Origin: 66-474 sp964489055
GTDB lineage: Bacteria > Pseudomonadota > Gammaproteobacteria > Xanthomonadales > Rhodanobacteraceae
Direction: 5' to 3'
Assembly: GCA_964489055.1 (NCBI GenBank)
Contig: CAZAXF010000013.1
Coordinates: forward strand, 1-61,546
DNA: 61,546 nucleotides
The notes under the pieces are model-generated. The model did not search any database. It saw only the letters and a program-made list of their open reading frames with translations, and was not told where the DNA came from. Positions 1 to 9,099 of the stretch are shown here, piece by piece (position 1 is the first letter of the stretch; the number at the start of each line of letters is the position of its first letter). The position numbers and the translations under genes are program-made.

Positions 1-43
1 ACGCTGCGCGCCGACCCCTTTCGTCCCGAAGGGGGTGACAACC

Positions 44-67
44 TCCCCCTTCGCTCGCGAAGGGGGA
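44..67. terminator. Perfect inverted repeat downstream of the peroxiredoxin gene
   Basis: A 10-bp perfect stem with a CTCG tetraloop lies about 40 bases past the stop of the minus-strand peroxiredoxin gene. The stem is strong and C/G-rich, but no run of T follows it on either strand, so it is only a candidate terminator or a structured repeat. The surrounding bases carry further short G5/C5 runs. Confidence 0.35.
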
Positions 68-107
68 TCGAGGGGGATGGCTTTTCGCCTCTCCGGGCGA
101 GGTCGCC

Positions 108-755
108 CTACAGGCTGGCGGTGCGAAGGTAAGGGAAGATCTCCTTGACGTTGGCGAATTGCTTCTTCGCGTCCTCGGTCGAGACCGAAGTCGGAACGAT
201 CACGTCATCGCCGACGTTCCAGTCCGCCGGCGTGGCGATGTTGTGCTTCGCTGCAGTCTGCAGGCCGTCCAGGGCGCGCAAGATCTCGGCGAAGTTGCGG
301 CCCACGTTCATCGGGTAGGTCATCGACAGCTTCAGCTTCTTGTCCGGCCCGATGATGTACACCGCGCGCACGGTGGCGCTGTCGGCGGCGGTGCGGCCAT
401 CGGGCAGGTGCGCTTCGGCCGGCAGCATGTCGTAGAGCTTGGATACCTTCAGGTCCTCGTCGGCGATGATCGGGAAGCCCACCGACGAACCCGAGAATTT
501 CTCGATGTCGCCGGTCCACTTCCTGTGATCCTCCGCCGGATCAACGGACACGCCGATAACCTTGGTGTTGCGCTTCTTCCATTCCGCGTCGAGATTGGCC
601 ACCGCGCCGAGCTCGGTGGTGCACACCGGCGTGAAGTCCTTGGGATGACTGAACAGGATCGCCCAGCTGTCGCCGATCCAGTCGTGGAAGCTGATCCTGC
701 CCTGGCTGGTATCGGCCGTGAAATCAGGCACGATGTCGTTGATTCGAAGGCTCAT
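108..755 (-). CDS. 1-Cys peroxiredoxin (Prx6/AhpC-TSA family)
   Basis: Thiol peroxidase of the Prx6 class, which reduces hydrogen peroxide and alkyl hydroperoxides in the cytosol. The 215-residue protein has the thioredoxin-like peroxiredoxin core, with peroxidatic Cys45 in the motif DFTPVCTTEL and the long C-terminal Prx6 domain (ending about 'KEIFPYLRTASL'). I chose the ATG at 755 because an AGGAG lies 8 bases upstream. The open frame continues to 935, but that extension is low-complexity and has no family match. It lies 200 bp downstream of fabB on the same strand and may have its own promoter in that gap. Length and motif agree with the family; physiological reductant not visible. Confidence 0.93.
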   Translation of the reverse strand: MSLRINDIVPDFTADTSQGRISFHDWIGDSWAILFSHPKDFTPVCTTELGAVANLDAEWKKRNTKVIGVSVDPAEDHRKWTGDIEKFSGSSVGFPIIADEDLKVSKLYDMLPAEAHLPDGRTAADSATVRAVYIIGPDKKLKLSMTYPMNVGRNFAEILRALDGLQTAAKHNIATPADWNVGDDVIVPTSVSTEDAKKQFANVKEIFPYLRTASL

Positions 756-954
756 TTGCATTGCTCCTGTTGTGGATGATTGACCACGGTGATGTCGCGC
801 CCCCAAACCCCCATATCGAGGTGCCGGCGCCGGATAACAAGCCGGCAGGTCGGCTTTCCCCCGCCCCGACCACGGAAGCCAAATGGCTCCGCACGCCCGG
901 ACCGCGCGGGCCTGAACTCCGGTCGAACCCGCCATGCGACAGGCCGCGACGCGC

Positions 955-2163
955 CTACACCCTGGAAAACACCAGGCTGGCGTTGGTGCCGCCGAAGCCG
1001 AAGCTGTTGGACATCACCGTGTCCAGTTGCATCGCGCGGGTTTCGCGCGCGATCGGGTAGCCTTCGGCCTGCGGGTCGAGCCGGTCGATGTTGGCCGAGG
1101 CGGCCACGAAGCCTTCCTTCAGCATCAGCAGGCTGTGGATGGCCTCGTGCACGCTGGCCGCGCCCAGCGCGTGGCCGGCCAGGGCCTTGGTCGAGGACAT
1201 GGCCGGCATGTTCGGGCCGAACGCCTCGCGCACCGCCTGCAATTCGATGATGTCGCCGAGCGGCGTCGCGGTGCCGTGCGTATTGAGGTAATCGACCAGC
1301 CCGTGGACGTTCGCCAGCGCCATCTTCATGCAGCGCACCGCGCCCTCGCCGCTCGGGGCCACCATGTCGGCGCCATCGGACGTGACCCCGTAGCCGGTGA
1401 GCTCGGCGTGGATGTTGGCGCCGCGCGCGCGGGCGTGTTCGTATTCCTCCAGCACCAGCATGCCGCCACCACCGGCGATCACGAAGCCGTCGCGGTCGGC
1501 GTCATACGGCCGCGAGGCGGCGCCGGGCACATCGTTGTGTGCCGTGGCCAGCGCGCCCATGGCGTCGAACTGCGCGGTCATGCCCCAGTGCACTTCCTCG
1601 CCGCCGCCGGCGAACATCACGTCCTGTGCGCCGTGGCGGATCATGTCGGCCGCCGCGCCGATGCAATGCCCGGAAGTGGCACAAGCGGCCGCGATCGAAT
1701 AGCTGAGCCCGAGGATGCCGAACGCGGTGGCCAGCGTCGCCGATACGGTCGAGCACATGGTGCGCGGCACCATGCACGGGCCGACCTTGCGTATGCCCCT
1801 GCTGCGCAAGACATCCGCGCTCTCGATCTGCCAGCGCGGCGAGCCGCCGCCGGAACCGGCGATCACGCCGGTGCGCGGGTGGCGCACCTGTTCGATGGCC
1901 AGTCCGGCGTCGGCGATGGCATCGCGCATGGCCACATACGCGTACGCCGCGGCATCGCCCATGAAACGGCGCAGCTTGCGGCCGATCGCCGCATCCAGGT
2001 CGATTTCCGGCACGCCCGCGACCTGGCTGCGAAGACCCTGCGCCACGAAATCGGGAATGGCGCGGATGCCGCTGCGGCAGCAGCGCAGCGCGGCGGACAC
2101 CGTCACCGGCAGGTTGCCCAGGCACGAGACGATGCCCATGCCGGTCACGACCACGCGACGCAT
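955..2163 (-). CDS. fabB: 3-oxoacyl-ACP synthase I
   Basis: Condensing enzyme of type II fatty acid synthesis, elongating acyl-ACP with malonyl-ACP; together with FabA it makes unsaturated fatty acids without oxygen. The 402-residue thiolase-fold protein shows active-site Cys161 (AAACATSGHCIG) and the two catalytic histidines in NTHGTATPLGD and KALAGHALGAA. The C-terminus has the family's FGFGGTNASLV. It starts one base after the fabA stop codon, so the two are certainly co-transcribed and probably translationally coupled. The cysteine context matches FabB rather than FabF, and the fabA neighbour confirms it. Confidence 0.95.
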   Translation of the reverse strand: MRRVVVTGMGIVSCLGNLPVTVSAALRCCRSGIRAIPDFVAQGLRSQVAGVPEIDLDAAIGRKLRRFMGDAAAYAYVAMRDAIADAGLAIEQVRHPRTGVIAGSGGGSPRWQIESADVLRSRGIRKVGPCMVPRTMCSTVSATLATAFGILGLSYSIAAACATSGHCIGAAADMIRHGAQDVMFAGGGEEVHWGMTAQFDAMGALATAHNDVPGAASRPYDADRDGFVIAGGGGMLVLEEYEHARARGANIHAELTGYGVTSDGADMVAPSGEGAVRCMKMALANVHGLVDYLNTHGTATPLGDIIELQAVREAFGPNMPAMSSTKALAGHALGAASVHEAIHSLLMLKEGFVAASANIDRLDPQAEGYPIARETRAMQLDTVMSNSFGFGGTNASLVFSRV

Positions 2164-2164
2164 G

Positions 2165-2728
2165 TCAGAAACCCGCGGTGGACTGGAACAGGCCCACGCG
2201 CAGGTTGCGAGCGGTATAGATCAGGCGCTCGTCCACGAACATGCGCCCGTCGGCGACGATCATCTTCAATCGCCCGCGCACCACGCGGCTGACGTCGATC
2301 GCGTAGCGCACCAGCGTCGCGCCCGGCAGAACCTGGCCGGTGAACTTCACCTCGCCAACGCCCAGCGCGCGGCCGCGACCGGGCTCGCCCAGCCACGGCA
2401 GGAAGAACCCGGCAAGCTGCCACAGCGCGTCGAGGCCCAGGCAGCCGGGCATCACCGGGTCACCGGGGAAGTGGCAGTCGAAGAACCACAGGTCGGGGCG
2501 GATGTCCAGCTCGGCGTGGACCTCGCCCTTGTTGTGGGCGCCGCCGCTCTCGCCGATGTGGGTGATGCGGTCGAACATCAGCATCGGCGGCGCGGGCAGG
2601 CGCGCGTTGCCGGGGCCGAACAGTTCCCCACGGCTGCAGGCCAGCAGTTGCTCGCGATCGAAGGACTGCGACCGGGCCACCGGCGGATCGAGCGGGGCTT
2701 CCAGCTTCCGGGCCAGCGCGGTAATCAT
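2165..2728 (-). CDS. fabA: 3-hydroxydecanoyl-ACP dehydratase/isomerase
   Basis: Dehydrates 3-hydroxydecanoyl-ACP and isomerises trans-2- to cis-3-decenoyl-ACP, the branch point to unsaturated fatty acids. The 187-residue hot-dog protein has the catalytic His86 in DCHFPGDPVMPG and Asp100 in GLDALWQ, equivalent to E. coli His71 and Asp85. It is about 15 residues longer at the N-terminus than E. coli FabA. Its ATG overlaps the stop of the upstream monooxygenase gene (ATGA, 2725-2728), and fabB follows one base after its stop, so all three form one tight operon. Confidence 0.95.
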   Translation of the reverse strand: MITALARKLEAPLDPPVARSQSFDREQLLACSRGELFGPGNARLPAPPMLMFDRITHIGESGGAHNKGEVHAELDIRPDLWFFDCHFPGDPVMPGCLGLDALWQLAGFFLPWLGEPGRGRALGVGEVKFTGQVLPGATLVRYAIDVSRVVRGRLKMIVADGRMFVDERLIYTARNLRVGLFQSTAGF

Positions 2729-3978
2729 GCGCGCACCGCCTTGCCGCGCAGGCGCGGCCGAAGGATGTCCAGTCCCGTGCGCAGGTGCCTGAGCGGCGAG
2801 CGCGGACGTGGCGATTCGTCCAGCAGGCCCACCGCCAGCGCCCGGCGCAGCGGTGGCAGCCGGCGGCCAACACCGACGATGGCGCGGCGCAGCGTCCGCA
2901 TCGGCGGCCGTTCGCTGGTGAAGATGCCGGCCACCGCCTGGGTGCCGGCAAACATCGGCGCACTGCCGAGGCGGTGCCGGCGCTGGTAGCGCGCCAGCAT
3001 CGAGGCATCGCCGGCGTCGTGATACCGGTGCCAGCCGTCGCCTGCGGCCCCGGCCAGGTGTTCGACGCTGGCCAGGCCCAGGTTGAAGCCGTGCGCGGTC
3101 ACCGGATGCACGCCCACGGCGGCGTCCCCGGCCAGCGCAAAGCGCTGCGCGACGAAGCGCCGCGCCCAGGTCGCCACCAGCGGGTAGACATGGCGGGTAC
3201 TGGCCAGGGTCATTTCGCCCAGGATGCCTTCGCAGCGCGAAGTCAGATCGGCCGAAAACGCCGCTTCCGGCAGTTGCATCAGCGCCTGCGCCTCACGACC
3301 GGGAACGGTCAGCACCATCGACGAAAGGTGATCGCCCAATGGCAGCAACGCGCGCGTCTGGCCGCGCCCGAACCATTCGCGGGCCACGGCGTGATTGGGC
3401 TCGGCGTGCTGCATGCGGCACACCAGCATGGACTTGCCGAAGTCGTGCAGGTGCACCGGAATGCCGATGGCGCGGCGCGTCTCCGAGAAGCGGCTGTCGG
3501 CGGCCACCAGCAGCGCAGCTTCGCGCGTGCCACCGCCGGCCAGGTGCGCGCGAGCCGTGCCGGCATCGGTCTCGACCGCCTCGACGCACGTACCCGTGTG
3601 CACGCGAATGTCCGACCGCTCGGCCACTGCCTTCCAGGCCGCGGCGCGGATCAGGTGGTTGGATACCAGCCTGCCGAGCTGGTCGCCGCCGAAGGCGGCG
3701 GAATCCACCTCGAAGCCGGGGTGTGCGCCGTCCATCACGCGCGCGCGGCGCAGCGGGAAGATCTCGTCGTGCGGCAGGTGCCGCCACACGCCCAGATCGC
3801 GCAGCAGGCGCATCGAGGCATGGGTGAGCGCGATCTCGCGCCCGTCGAAGGCGGGTTCCGCCAAGGTCTCCTCGGCCTGGCGCTCGATCAGGTCGACTTC
3901 CAGCCCGCGCGCGGCCAGCGCCAGCGACAGGCACAGGCCAACCGGGCCCGCGCCGATGACCAGGACGTTGTTGTACAT
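2725..3978 (-). CDS. UbiH/UbiM-family FAD-dependent monooxygenase
   Basis: Flavoprotein hydroxylase of the UbiH/Coq6 group, members of which hydroxylate the ubiquinone ring. The 417-residue protein begins with a Rossmann FAD motif (GAGPVGLCLSLAL), followed by DGREIALTH typical of the UbiM-like branch. It has the C-terminal flavin-binding GDAAVGVHPVTAHGFNLGL. The ATG at 3978 has a GGAGAC 6 bases upstream; the frame stays open to 4188, but the flavin motif should lie near the N-terminus. It overlaps fabA by ATGA. Membership of a ubiquinone-type hydroxylase family is well supported; assignment as UbiM (5-hydroxylase) is inference, and its link with fabAB is unusual. Confidence 0.8.
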   Translation of the reverse strand: MYNNVLVIGAGPVGLCLSLALAARGLEVDLIERQAEETLAEPAFDGREIALTHASMRLLRDLGVWRHLPHDEIFPLRRARVMDGAHPGFEVDSAAFGGDQLGRLVSNHLIRAAAWKAVAERSDIRVHTGTCVEAVETDAGTARAHLAGGGTREAALLVAADSRFSETRRAIGIPVHLHDFGKSMLVCRMQHAEPNHAVAREWFGRGQTRALLPLGDHLSSMVLTVPGREAQALMQLPEAAFSADLTSRCEGILGEMTLASTRHVYPLVATWARRFVAQRFALAGDAAVGVHPVTAHGFNLGLASVEHLAGAAGDGWHRYHDAGDASMLARYQRRHRLGSAPMFAGTQAVAGIFTSERPPMRTLRRAIVGVGRRLPPLRRALAVGLLDESPRPRSPLRHLRTGLDILRPRLRGKAVRA

Positions 3979-4070
3979 GCTGCGGTCTCCGGGATTGATA
4001 TCGTTTGCGGATTTGCGATGACGACAAACCAGCACCTGGCTGGCATCAGACCTCAACGATCCGAAAGCTG

Positions 4071-4109
4071 TCGTCATTCCGGACGCGGCGGAGCCGTGAT
4101 CCGGAATCT
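4071..4109. repeat. Short palindromic repeat in the 3979-4432 intergenic region
   Basis: The sequence starts TCGTCATTCCGG and ends CCGGAATC, giving a hairpin of the type found repeatedly between genes in this window. The rest of the 454-base gap between the monooxygenase start and the Fnr gene end contains no credible gene. Confidence 0.55.
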
Positions 4110-4432
4110 GCTTTTCGGTCACGGCACGAAGCGGCAAGCCACTCGTGGGGAAGGGAATTCGGCACGCCGCACGGCCGCGGACAGACAAGTCGGTGGAGGA
4201 TCAATGCGAATCAGCTGACATCATGGGTGGCACCGCCGTTCGACACCCTGACGGCGGTCAGTTTTTGGCGTGATTGCGGGGCTACCGATGGCTCGATCGG
4301 TGGCGGGACCCGGTATGACGTCGTCGAATTGCCGGGGCTTGACGCGCCCCGGGATCCGCACTCGCCGTGCACCACGAATGCGACATTGCACCGGCAACGC
4401 GGACCAGTCCATCGCACCGCAATCCGGGCGCC

Positions 4433-5197
4433 TCAGGTGGGCAGCAGACCGGCACCGAGCCGATGCAGCCGGTGGATGTCCAGCAGTTGCAGCCTGCGGC
4501 CACTCAGGCGGATCAGGTTCTTCGAGCGAAAGCGCGTGAGCACCCGGCTGACGGTTTCGTTGGCCAACCGCAGGTAACTGGCAATGTCACTGCGCGACAT
4601 CGAAAGGCGAATGCGGGTGCCGGAGAACCCGCGCCTGGCATAGCGGGCAGACAGGTTCAGCAGGAACGCAGCCACGCGTTCGTCGGCGCCGTGGGCGCCG
4701 GCCAGCGCGCTCATGGTGCCGAGCTCCTTGCTGATCATCCGGAACAGGTGCTTTTGCACCGCCGGCATGCGCGCGGCCAGCGCGCTCATGGCCGGGAACG
4801 AGAACCGGCAGAACATTGTCGTTTCCAGCGCCACCGCATCGCACGGGAATCGTTCGGGGTGAATCGCGTTCAGCCCGATCACCTCGCCCGGCAGGTAAAA
4901 ACCCAGCACCTGCTCCTTGCGCTCGCCGCGCTCGGGCAGGCAGGTTTTCACGCTGCCCTCGCGCACGGCGAAGATGGCCTTAAACGGATCGCCGGTGCGG
5001 AACACCGTCTCGCCGGGCGCATACGGGCCGACGTGCTCGACGATGCAGTGCAGCTCGGCCAGTTCGGGCTTGCCGTAGCCGGCCACGCTGCAGGCCTCGG
5101 CAAACGCGCAGGTGGAACAGAACCGGGTTTCGTCGCCGTCATCGGCGATCGGAACGGGCGGCGCGGGCGGGCGGTACGGATGCATCGTGGACAACAT
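4433..5197 (-). CDS. fnr: Fnr/Anr-type oxygen-sensing transcription regulator
   Basis: Crp/Fnr-family regulator that senses oxygen through a [4Fe-4S] cluster and binds TTGAT-N4-ATCAA-type sites. In this 254-residue protein the four cluster ligands are present: Cys27, Cys30 and Cys36 (CSTCAFAEAC spacing) and Cys130 in ETTMFCRFSF, matching E. coli Cys20/23/29/122. A cyclic-nucleotide-type beta-roll follows, then a helix-turn-helix with MSRSDIASYL and the base-reading ETVSRV. It starts 4 bases after the hemN stop, so it is co-transcribed with hemN. An Fnr-like palindrome before hemN suggests autoregulation. The orthologue is called Anr in pseudomonads. Confidence 0.92.
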   Translation of the reverse strand: MLSTMHPYRPPAPPVPIADDGDETRFCSTCAFAEACSVAGYGKPELAELHCIVEHVGPYAPGETVFRTGDPFKAIFAVREGSVKTCLPERGERKEQVLGFYLPGEVIGLNAIHPERFPCDAVALETTMFCRFSFPAMSALAARMPAVQKHLFRMISKELGTMSALAGAHGADERVAAFLLNLSARYARRGFSGTRIRLSMSRSDIASYLRLANETVSRVLTRFRSKNLIRLSGRRLQLLDIHRLHRLGAGLLPT

Positions 5198-5201
5198 GCT
5201 G

Positions 5202-6602
5202 TCAGATTGCGCGTGAGTAGCGCGCGGGCGCCTCGTCGCGTTCGAGGTAGGCGTCGAAGCACATCGCGATGTTGCGAAGCAGCAACCGGCCGTTGCCGGT
5301 CACGCGGATGCGTTCGGGTTGCCGTTCCACCAGGCCATCGTCGGCCAGCGCCTCGAGTCTTGCAAGCCCGGCCGCGAAATATTCGTCGAAGTCCAGCCGG
5401 TGACGACCCCCGAAGGCGCGCTTGTCGACTTCCCCGTGGCACATCAGCGCGCCGATCAGTTCGCGCCGCGCCAGGTCATCGGCATCCAGCAGCAGCCCGC
5501 GCGCGATCGGCAGCCGGCCGGCATCCAGCGCGCCGTAGTAACCCGGAAGATCGCGCGCGTTCTGGCTGTAGCTGTCGCCGATACGGCCGATCGCGCTGAC
5601 CCCCAGTCCCACGATGTCACATTCGCGGTGCGTGGAATAGCCCTGGAAGTTGCGCTGCAGGGTGTGCTCGCGCCAGGCGCGCGTGAGCTCGTCGTCGGCA
5701 CGCGCGAAATGGTCCATCCCGATGTAGACGTAGCCAGCCTCGCCGAGCCGTTCCAGTGCACATGCGAACAGTGCCAGCCGGGTGGCGGCATCGGGCAGTT
5801 CCTCGGCGTGGATCTGCCGCTGCGGCTTGAACAGTTGCGGCAAGTGCGCGTAGCCGTACACCGCCACGCGATCGGGCGCCAGCGCGATCACCTCGTCGAG
5901 AGTACGCCCGAAGCCTGCCACGCTCTGGCGCGGCAGGCCATAGATCAAATCCACGCTGGCCGATGCAAAGCCGGCCTCTCGCGCGGTCTCCAGCACCGCG
6001 CGTGTCTGTTCCACGCTCTGGATGCGGTTGACCGCCTTCTGCACCGCCGGATCGAAATCCTGGATGCCGACCGAAATGCGGTTGAGCCCCAGCTCGCCCA
6101 GGCCACGGACGTAGTCGCCATCGGCAAAGCGCGGATCGATCTCGATGCCGTACTCGCGCTCCGGCGCCGAACTGAAATGGAAGTTCCGGGCCAGCGTTTC
6201 CAGCAACCCGCGCATGCGCGGCAGGTCCAGAAAGTTCGGCGTGCCGCCGCCAAAGTGCAGTTGCTGCACCGGCCGGTCGTGATCGATGAGCGGCGCCAGC
6301 ATCCCGATCTCGCGTTCGAGGTATCCGAGGTACTGGTCGGCCTTGCCGATGTCGCGGGTGATGATGCGGTTGCAGCCGCAATAGAAACACGGGCTCATGC
6401 AGAACGGCACGTGCACGTACAGGGAGAGCGGGCGCGGAATCAGGTCCTCGTTGGAATCGCGGATCACCTCGCGCAGGGCTGCCTCGTCGAAGCGCTCGTG
6501 GAACTGCGGCGCGGTCGGATAGCTGGTGTAGCGCGGCCCCGCCACGTCGTAGCGCGCGATCAGCGCCGGATCGAATTCCGGAATCTGGATGGCAGCGTTC
6601 AT
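5202..6602 (-). CDS. hemN: Oxygen-independent coproporphyrinogen III dehydrogenase
   Basis: Radical-SAM enzyme that decarboxylates coproporphyrinogen III to protoporphyrinogen IX in haem synthesis when oxygen is low. The 466-residue protein has the cluster motif C68-x3-C72-x2-C75 followed by GC (CMSPCFYCGC), the substrate-region FGGGTPNFL, and the HemN C-terminal domain. I take the ATG at 6602; an in-frame TTG three codons upstream is possible. Length is normal for true HemN rather than HemW. It is the first gene of a hemN-fnr operon with an Fnr-like box 36 bases before the start. Confidence 0.95.
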   Translation of the reverse strand: MNAAIQIPEFDPALIARYDVAGPRYTSYPTAPQFHERFDEAALREVIRDSNEDLIPRPLSLYVHVPFCMSPCFYCGCNRIITRDIGKADQYLGYLEREIGMLAPLIDHDRPVQQLHFGGGTPNFLDLPRMRGLLETLARNFHFSSAPEREYGIEIDPRFADGDYVRGLGELGLNRISVGIQDFDPAVQKAVNRIQSVEQTRAVLETAREAGFASASVDLIYGLPRQSVAGFGRTLDEVIALAPDRVAVYGYAHLPQLFKPQRQIHAEELPDAATRLALFACALERLGEAGYVYIGMDHFARADDELTRAWREHTLQRNFQGYSTHRECDIVGLGVSAIGRIGDSYSQNARDLPGYYGALDAGRLPIARGLLLDADDLARRELIGALMCHGEVDKRAFGGRHRLDFDEYFAAGLARLEALADDGLVERQPERIRVTGNGRLLLRNIAMCFDAYLERDEAPARYSRAI

Positions 6603-6637
6603 GCCGGTCAATCTAACCAGCCTGCCCGCACGCCGGC

Positions 6638-6651
6638 TTGACCGGCGTCAA
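6638..6651. promoter_or_regulatory. Fnr/Anr-like box upstream of hemN
   Basis: TTGACCGGCGTCAA is a perfect palindrome with the TTGA-N6-TCAA skeleton of Fnr/Anr sites (consensus TTGAT-N4-ATCAA). It ends 36 bases before the hemN ATG, and hemN is a classical Fnr target. Binding is inferred. Confidence 0.6.
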
Positions 6652-6784
6652 TAACTTTCGAAGAGCGCGCCATGAATCGCGGGCTTGCGATGCCGCCGAC
6701 ATTGGCGAGGTGGAAGCATCGTTCCGCCAACCCGGTCGCGTGGCGAGCATGGCCTTCGACGAAGGCGACACTGTCACGGCAGGT

Positions 6785-7441
6785 TCATTCCCTCGGGTTC
6801 CGCACACCCCCGCCGTCGTTGCCGGGATCCGGCCCCTTGGGAGCGGGCAGGTGCCAACCGTACTGGAGCGCCATGAATCGCAGCACGAAGCACAGCGCGG
6901 CACCGACGATGGCGGGTCCGAGCGGGGGCAGATCCAGTACGTAACCCGTGGCCACGACGGCCGCGCCCGCGAGCGCGGCCAGTGCGTAGAAATCGGTTTT
7001 CAGCACGATCGGCACCCGGTTGGCAAGCACGTCACGCAGCATCCCGCCGCCAATGCCGGTCAGCATGCCGAGCAATGCCGCCATCGCCGGATTCATGCCG
7101 TGGATCAAGGCTTTCTCGGTACCCGCGACGGCAAAGAAGGCCAGTCCCACGGCATCGAACCAGCGCACCGGATGTTTCAGCCGTGCGATCCGGGGAAACC
7201 AGAAGAACGTCATCAGGCCTGCAACGATCGACGCGGCAGCGTAATGCCAGCTCGAGATCGCCGCGGGCGGGGTGGCATCGATCAGGAGGTCGCGACTGAT
7301 GCCCCCGGCATTTCCCGCCGCAAAGGCAAGCACCATGACGCCGAAGATGTCCATTCGACGACGAACCGCGACAAGCCCGCCGCTGATCGCGAAAACGAAC
7401 GTCCCCCCCAGGTCCAGCACTTGCGTCAACAGATGTTCCAT
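6785..7441 (-). CDS. TRIC-like/UPF0126 (YicG-type) membrane protein
   Basis: Small integral membrane protein of the UPF0126 family, related to trimeric intracellular cation channels. The 218-residue protein has about seven hydrophobic segments in two similar halves, each with a glycine-rich helix followed by an R-D pair (GNAGGISRDLL and GIGGGMLRDVL), the family signature. ATG 7441 is preceded by AGAGGAC. The open frame runs on to 9103 only because it is antisense to the pyruvate kinase gene. It is divergent from pyk. The transported ion is not established. Confidence 0.85.
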   Translation of the reverse strand: MEHLLTQVLDLGGTFVFAISGGLVAVRRRMDIFGVMVLAFAAGNAGGISRDLLIDATPPAAISSWHYAAASIVAGLMTFFWFPRIARLKHPVRWFDAVGLAFFAVAGTEKALIHGMNPAMAALLGMLTGIGGGMLRDVLANRVPIVLKTDFYALAALAGAAVVATGYVLDLPPLGPAIVGAALCFVLRFMALQYGWHLPAPKGPDPGNDGGGVRNPRE

Positions 7442-7613
7442 GGGTTTGTCCTCTGCGGCATACGGCACCAATGAATTTTCAATTGTCCTTCCTCGCCACC
7501 AGAATGCGCCACCGGCCCGCGTCCGAAGCACGGTACGCCACCCGGGGTAGACTGACGATGCCGGTGGCGGCCGGAGAAGGATCGGCCGGATCGCCGCGCA
7601 CCCGGAGGTGGAG

Positions 7614-9041
7614 ATGCCGCAACCGCACTGGACCCGGACCAGGATCGTGTGCACGCTGGGTCCGGCGACCGATCGGCCGGGCGTGTTGGCGCGGCTGATC
7701 GACGCGGGCATGGATGTCGCCCGCTTCAACATGTCGCACGGCGACCACGCCAGCCATGCCCGCCGGATCGAGAAGGTGCGGCAACTGGCGCAACAGGCCG
7801 GTCGGTTCGTGGCCGTCCTGGTGGACCTGCCGGGACCCAAGTTCCGGCTGGGCGAGCTGCGCGACGGCACGCGCGAACTGCGTCCGGGCGACGAGGTGGT
7901 GCTGGCGCCCGGCGGCGATGCCCCGGACGTGCTGCCGGTAAGGCATCCGGCGGTACTGCAGGCACTGCGCGTGGGCGAATCGGTCCATCTCGCCGACGGT
8001 GCGGTCAGGCTCGAGGTGAAAACCGTCGGCGCGGAACGCGTGGTCTGCCGGGTGCTCGTCAGCGGGACGGTCACCTCGGGTTCGGGCATCAACCTGCCCG
8101 ATTCCAGCTTCTCGACCCTCATACCGACGGACGACGACCGCCGGCACCTGGGCTTCGCGCTGGCGCAACAGGCGGAGTGGCTCGGCGTGTCGTTCGTCCA
8201 GTCCGTCGATGACCTGGTCCGCGTCCGGAAACTGCTTCCGCCCGGCCGCCAGCCCCTGCTGATGGCCAAGATCGAAAAACGCCAGGCCCTGGTCGACCTC
8301 GACGCGATCGTGGCGGCGGCCGATGGCGTGATGGTGGCCCGCGGGGATCTGGGCGTCGAGACCGACCTGGCCGAGATACCGCTGGTACAGAAGCGGATCA
8401 TCGCTCTGGCCAATGCCAGGGCACGTCCGGTGATCACCGCCACCCAGATGCTCGAATCCATGGTCACGCAGGAGCAGCCAACGCGCGCCGAGGTGACCGA
8501 TGTGGCCAATGCCATGCTCGATGGAACCGACGCCGTGATGCTGTCCGCCGAGACGGCCATCGGAGACTTCCCGGTGGCGGCCGTCGAGATCCTCAAGCGG
8601 GTGCTGGCAGCCACGGAAGCCGAGCATGCCGCACGCATCGCGCGTGACCGGCTGCGAGGCAACGAGTCGACCACCACGGAAAGCCCCGTCAGCCTCGTCG
8701 CCTGCCAGCTTGCCATCCGCCTCGACGCCAGGGCGATCATCGTCCCGGTGCAGGACATGGCGACCGTGCTTGAGATCGCCCGCTTCCGGCCCGCCGCACC
8801 GCTGGTGGGTGTGGCCGACTCCGAAGACTTGTGCCGCCGGCTGGCGATGGTGTGGGGCGTGTCGCCGTTGCTGGCCGAAACGGGATTTGAACCGCGCGCG
8901 AGCCTGCGCCTGGCCAGCCACTGGCTGCGCGCGCGGGGGCTTGCGCAGTCCGGCGATCCGGTGGTCATGTTGTCCGCCTCCGGGATGGAGAAGGCCTCGG
9001 CCGACACGCTGCAAGTGATGCGCGTGGCGGGCGGGCAATGA
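7614..9041 (+). CDS. pyk: Pyruvate kinase
   Basis: Transfers phosphate from phosphoenolpyruvate to ADP in the last step of glycolysis. The 475-residue protein shows the N-terminal TKIVCTLGP-like segment (TRIVCTLGPATD), FNMSHG, the catalytic-lysine block LLMAKIEKRQAL, DGVMVARGDLGVE, and TATQMLESM followed by the MLSAETAIG motif. A C-terminal allosteric-type domain completes it. The start at 7614 follows GGAGG with 5 bases spacing; a GTG two codons earlier overlaps that ribosome site. It is convergent with the TauE-family gene. Confidence 0.93.
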   Translation: MPQPHWTRTRIVCTLGPATDRPGVLARLIDAGMDVARFNMSHGDHASHARRIEKVRQLAQQAGRFVAVLVDLPGPKFRLGELRDGTRELRPGDEVVLAPGGDAPDVLPVRHPAVLQALRVGESVHLADGAVRLEVKTVGAERVVCRVLVSGTVTSGSGINLPDSSFSTLIPTDDDRRHLGFALAQQAEWLGVSFVQSVDDLVRVRKLLPPGRQPLLMAKIEKRQALVDLDAIVAAADGVMVARGDLGVETDLAEIPLVQKRIIALANARARPVITATQMLESMVTQEQPTRAEVTDVANAMLDGTDAVMLSAETAIGDFPVAAVEILKRVLAATEAEHAARIARDRLRGNESTTTESPVSLVACQLAIRLDARAIIVPVQDMATVLEIARFRPAAPLVGVADSEDLCRRLAMVWGVSPLLAETGFEPRASLRLASHWLRARGLAQSGDPVVMLSASGMEKASADTLQVMRVAGGQ

Positions 9042-9099
9042 CGGCGATCAATACCCCAGCGCCGCATAGCGCTTGCCTGGGGGCGATCTCCTACGTTCG

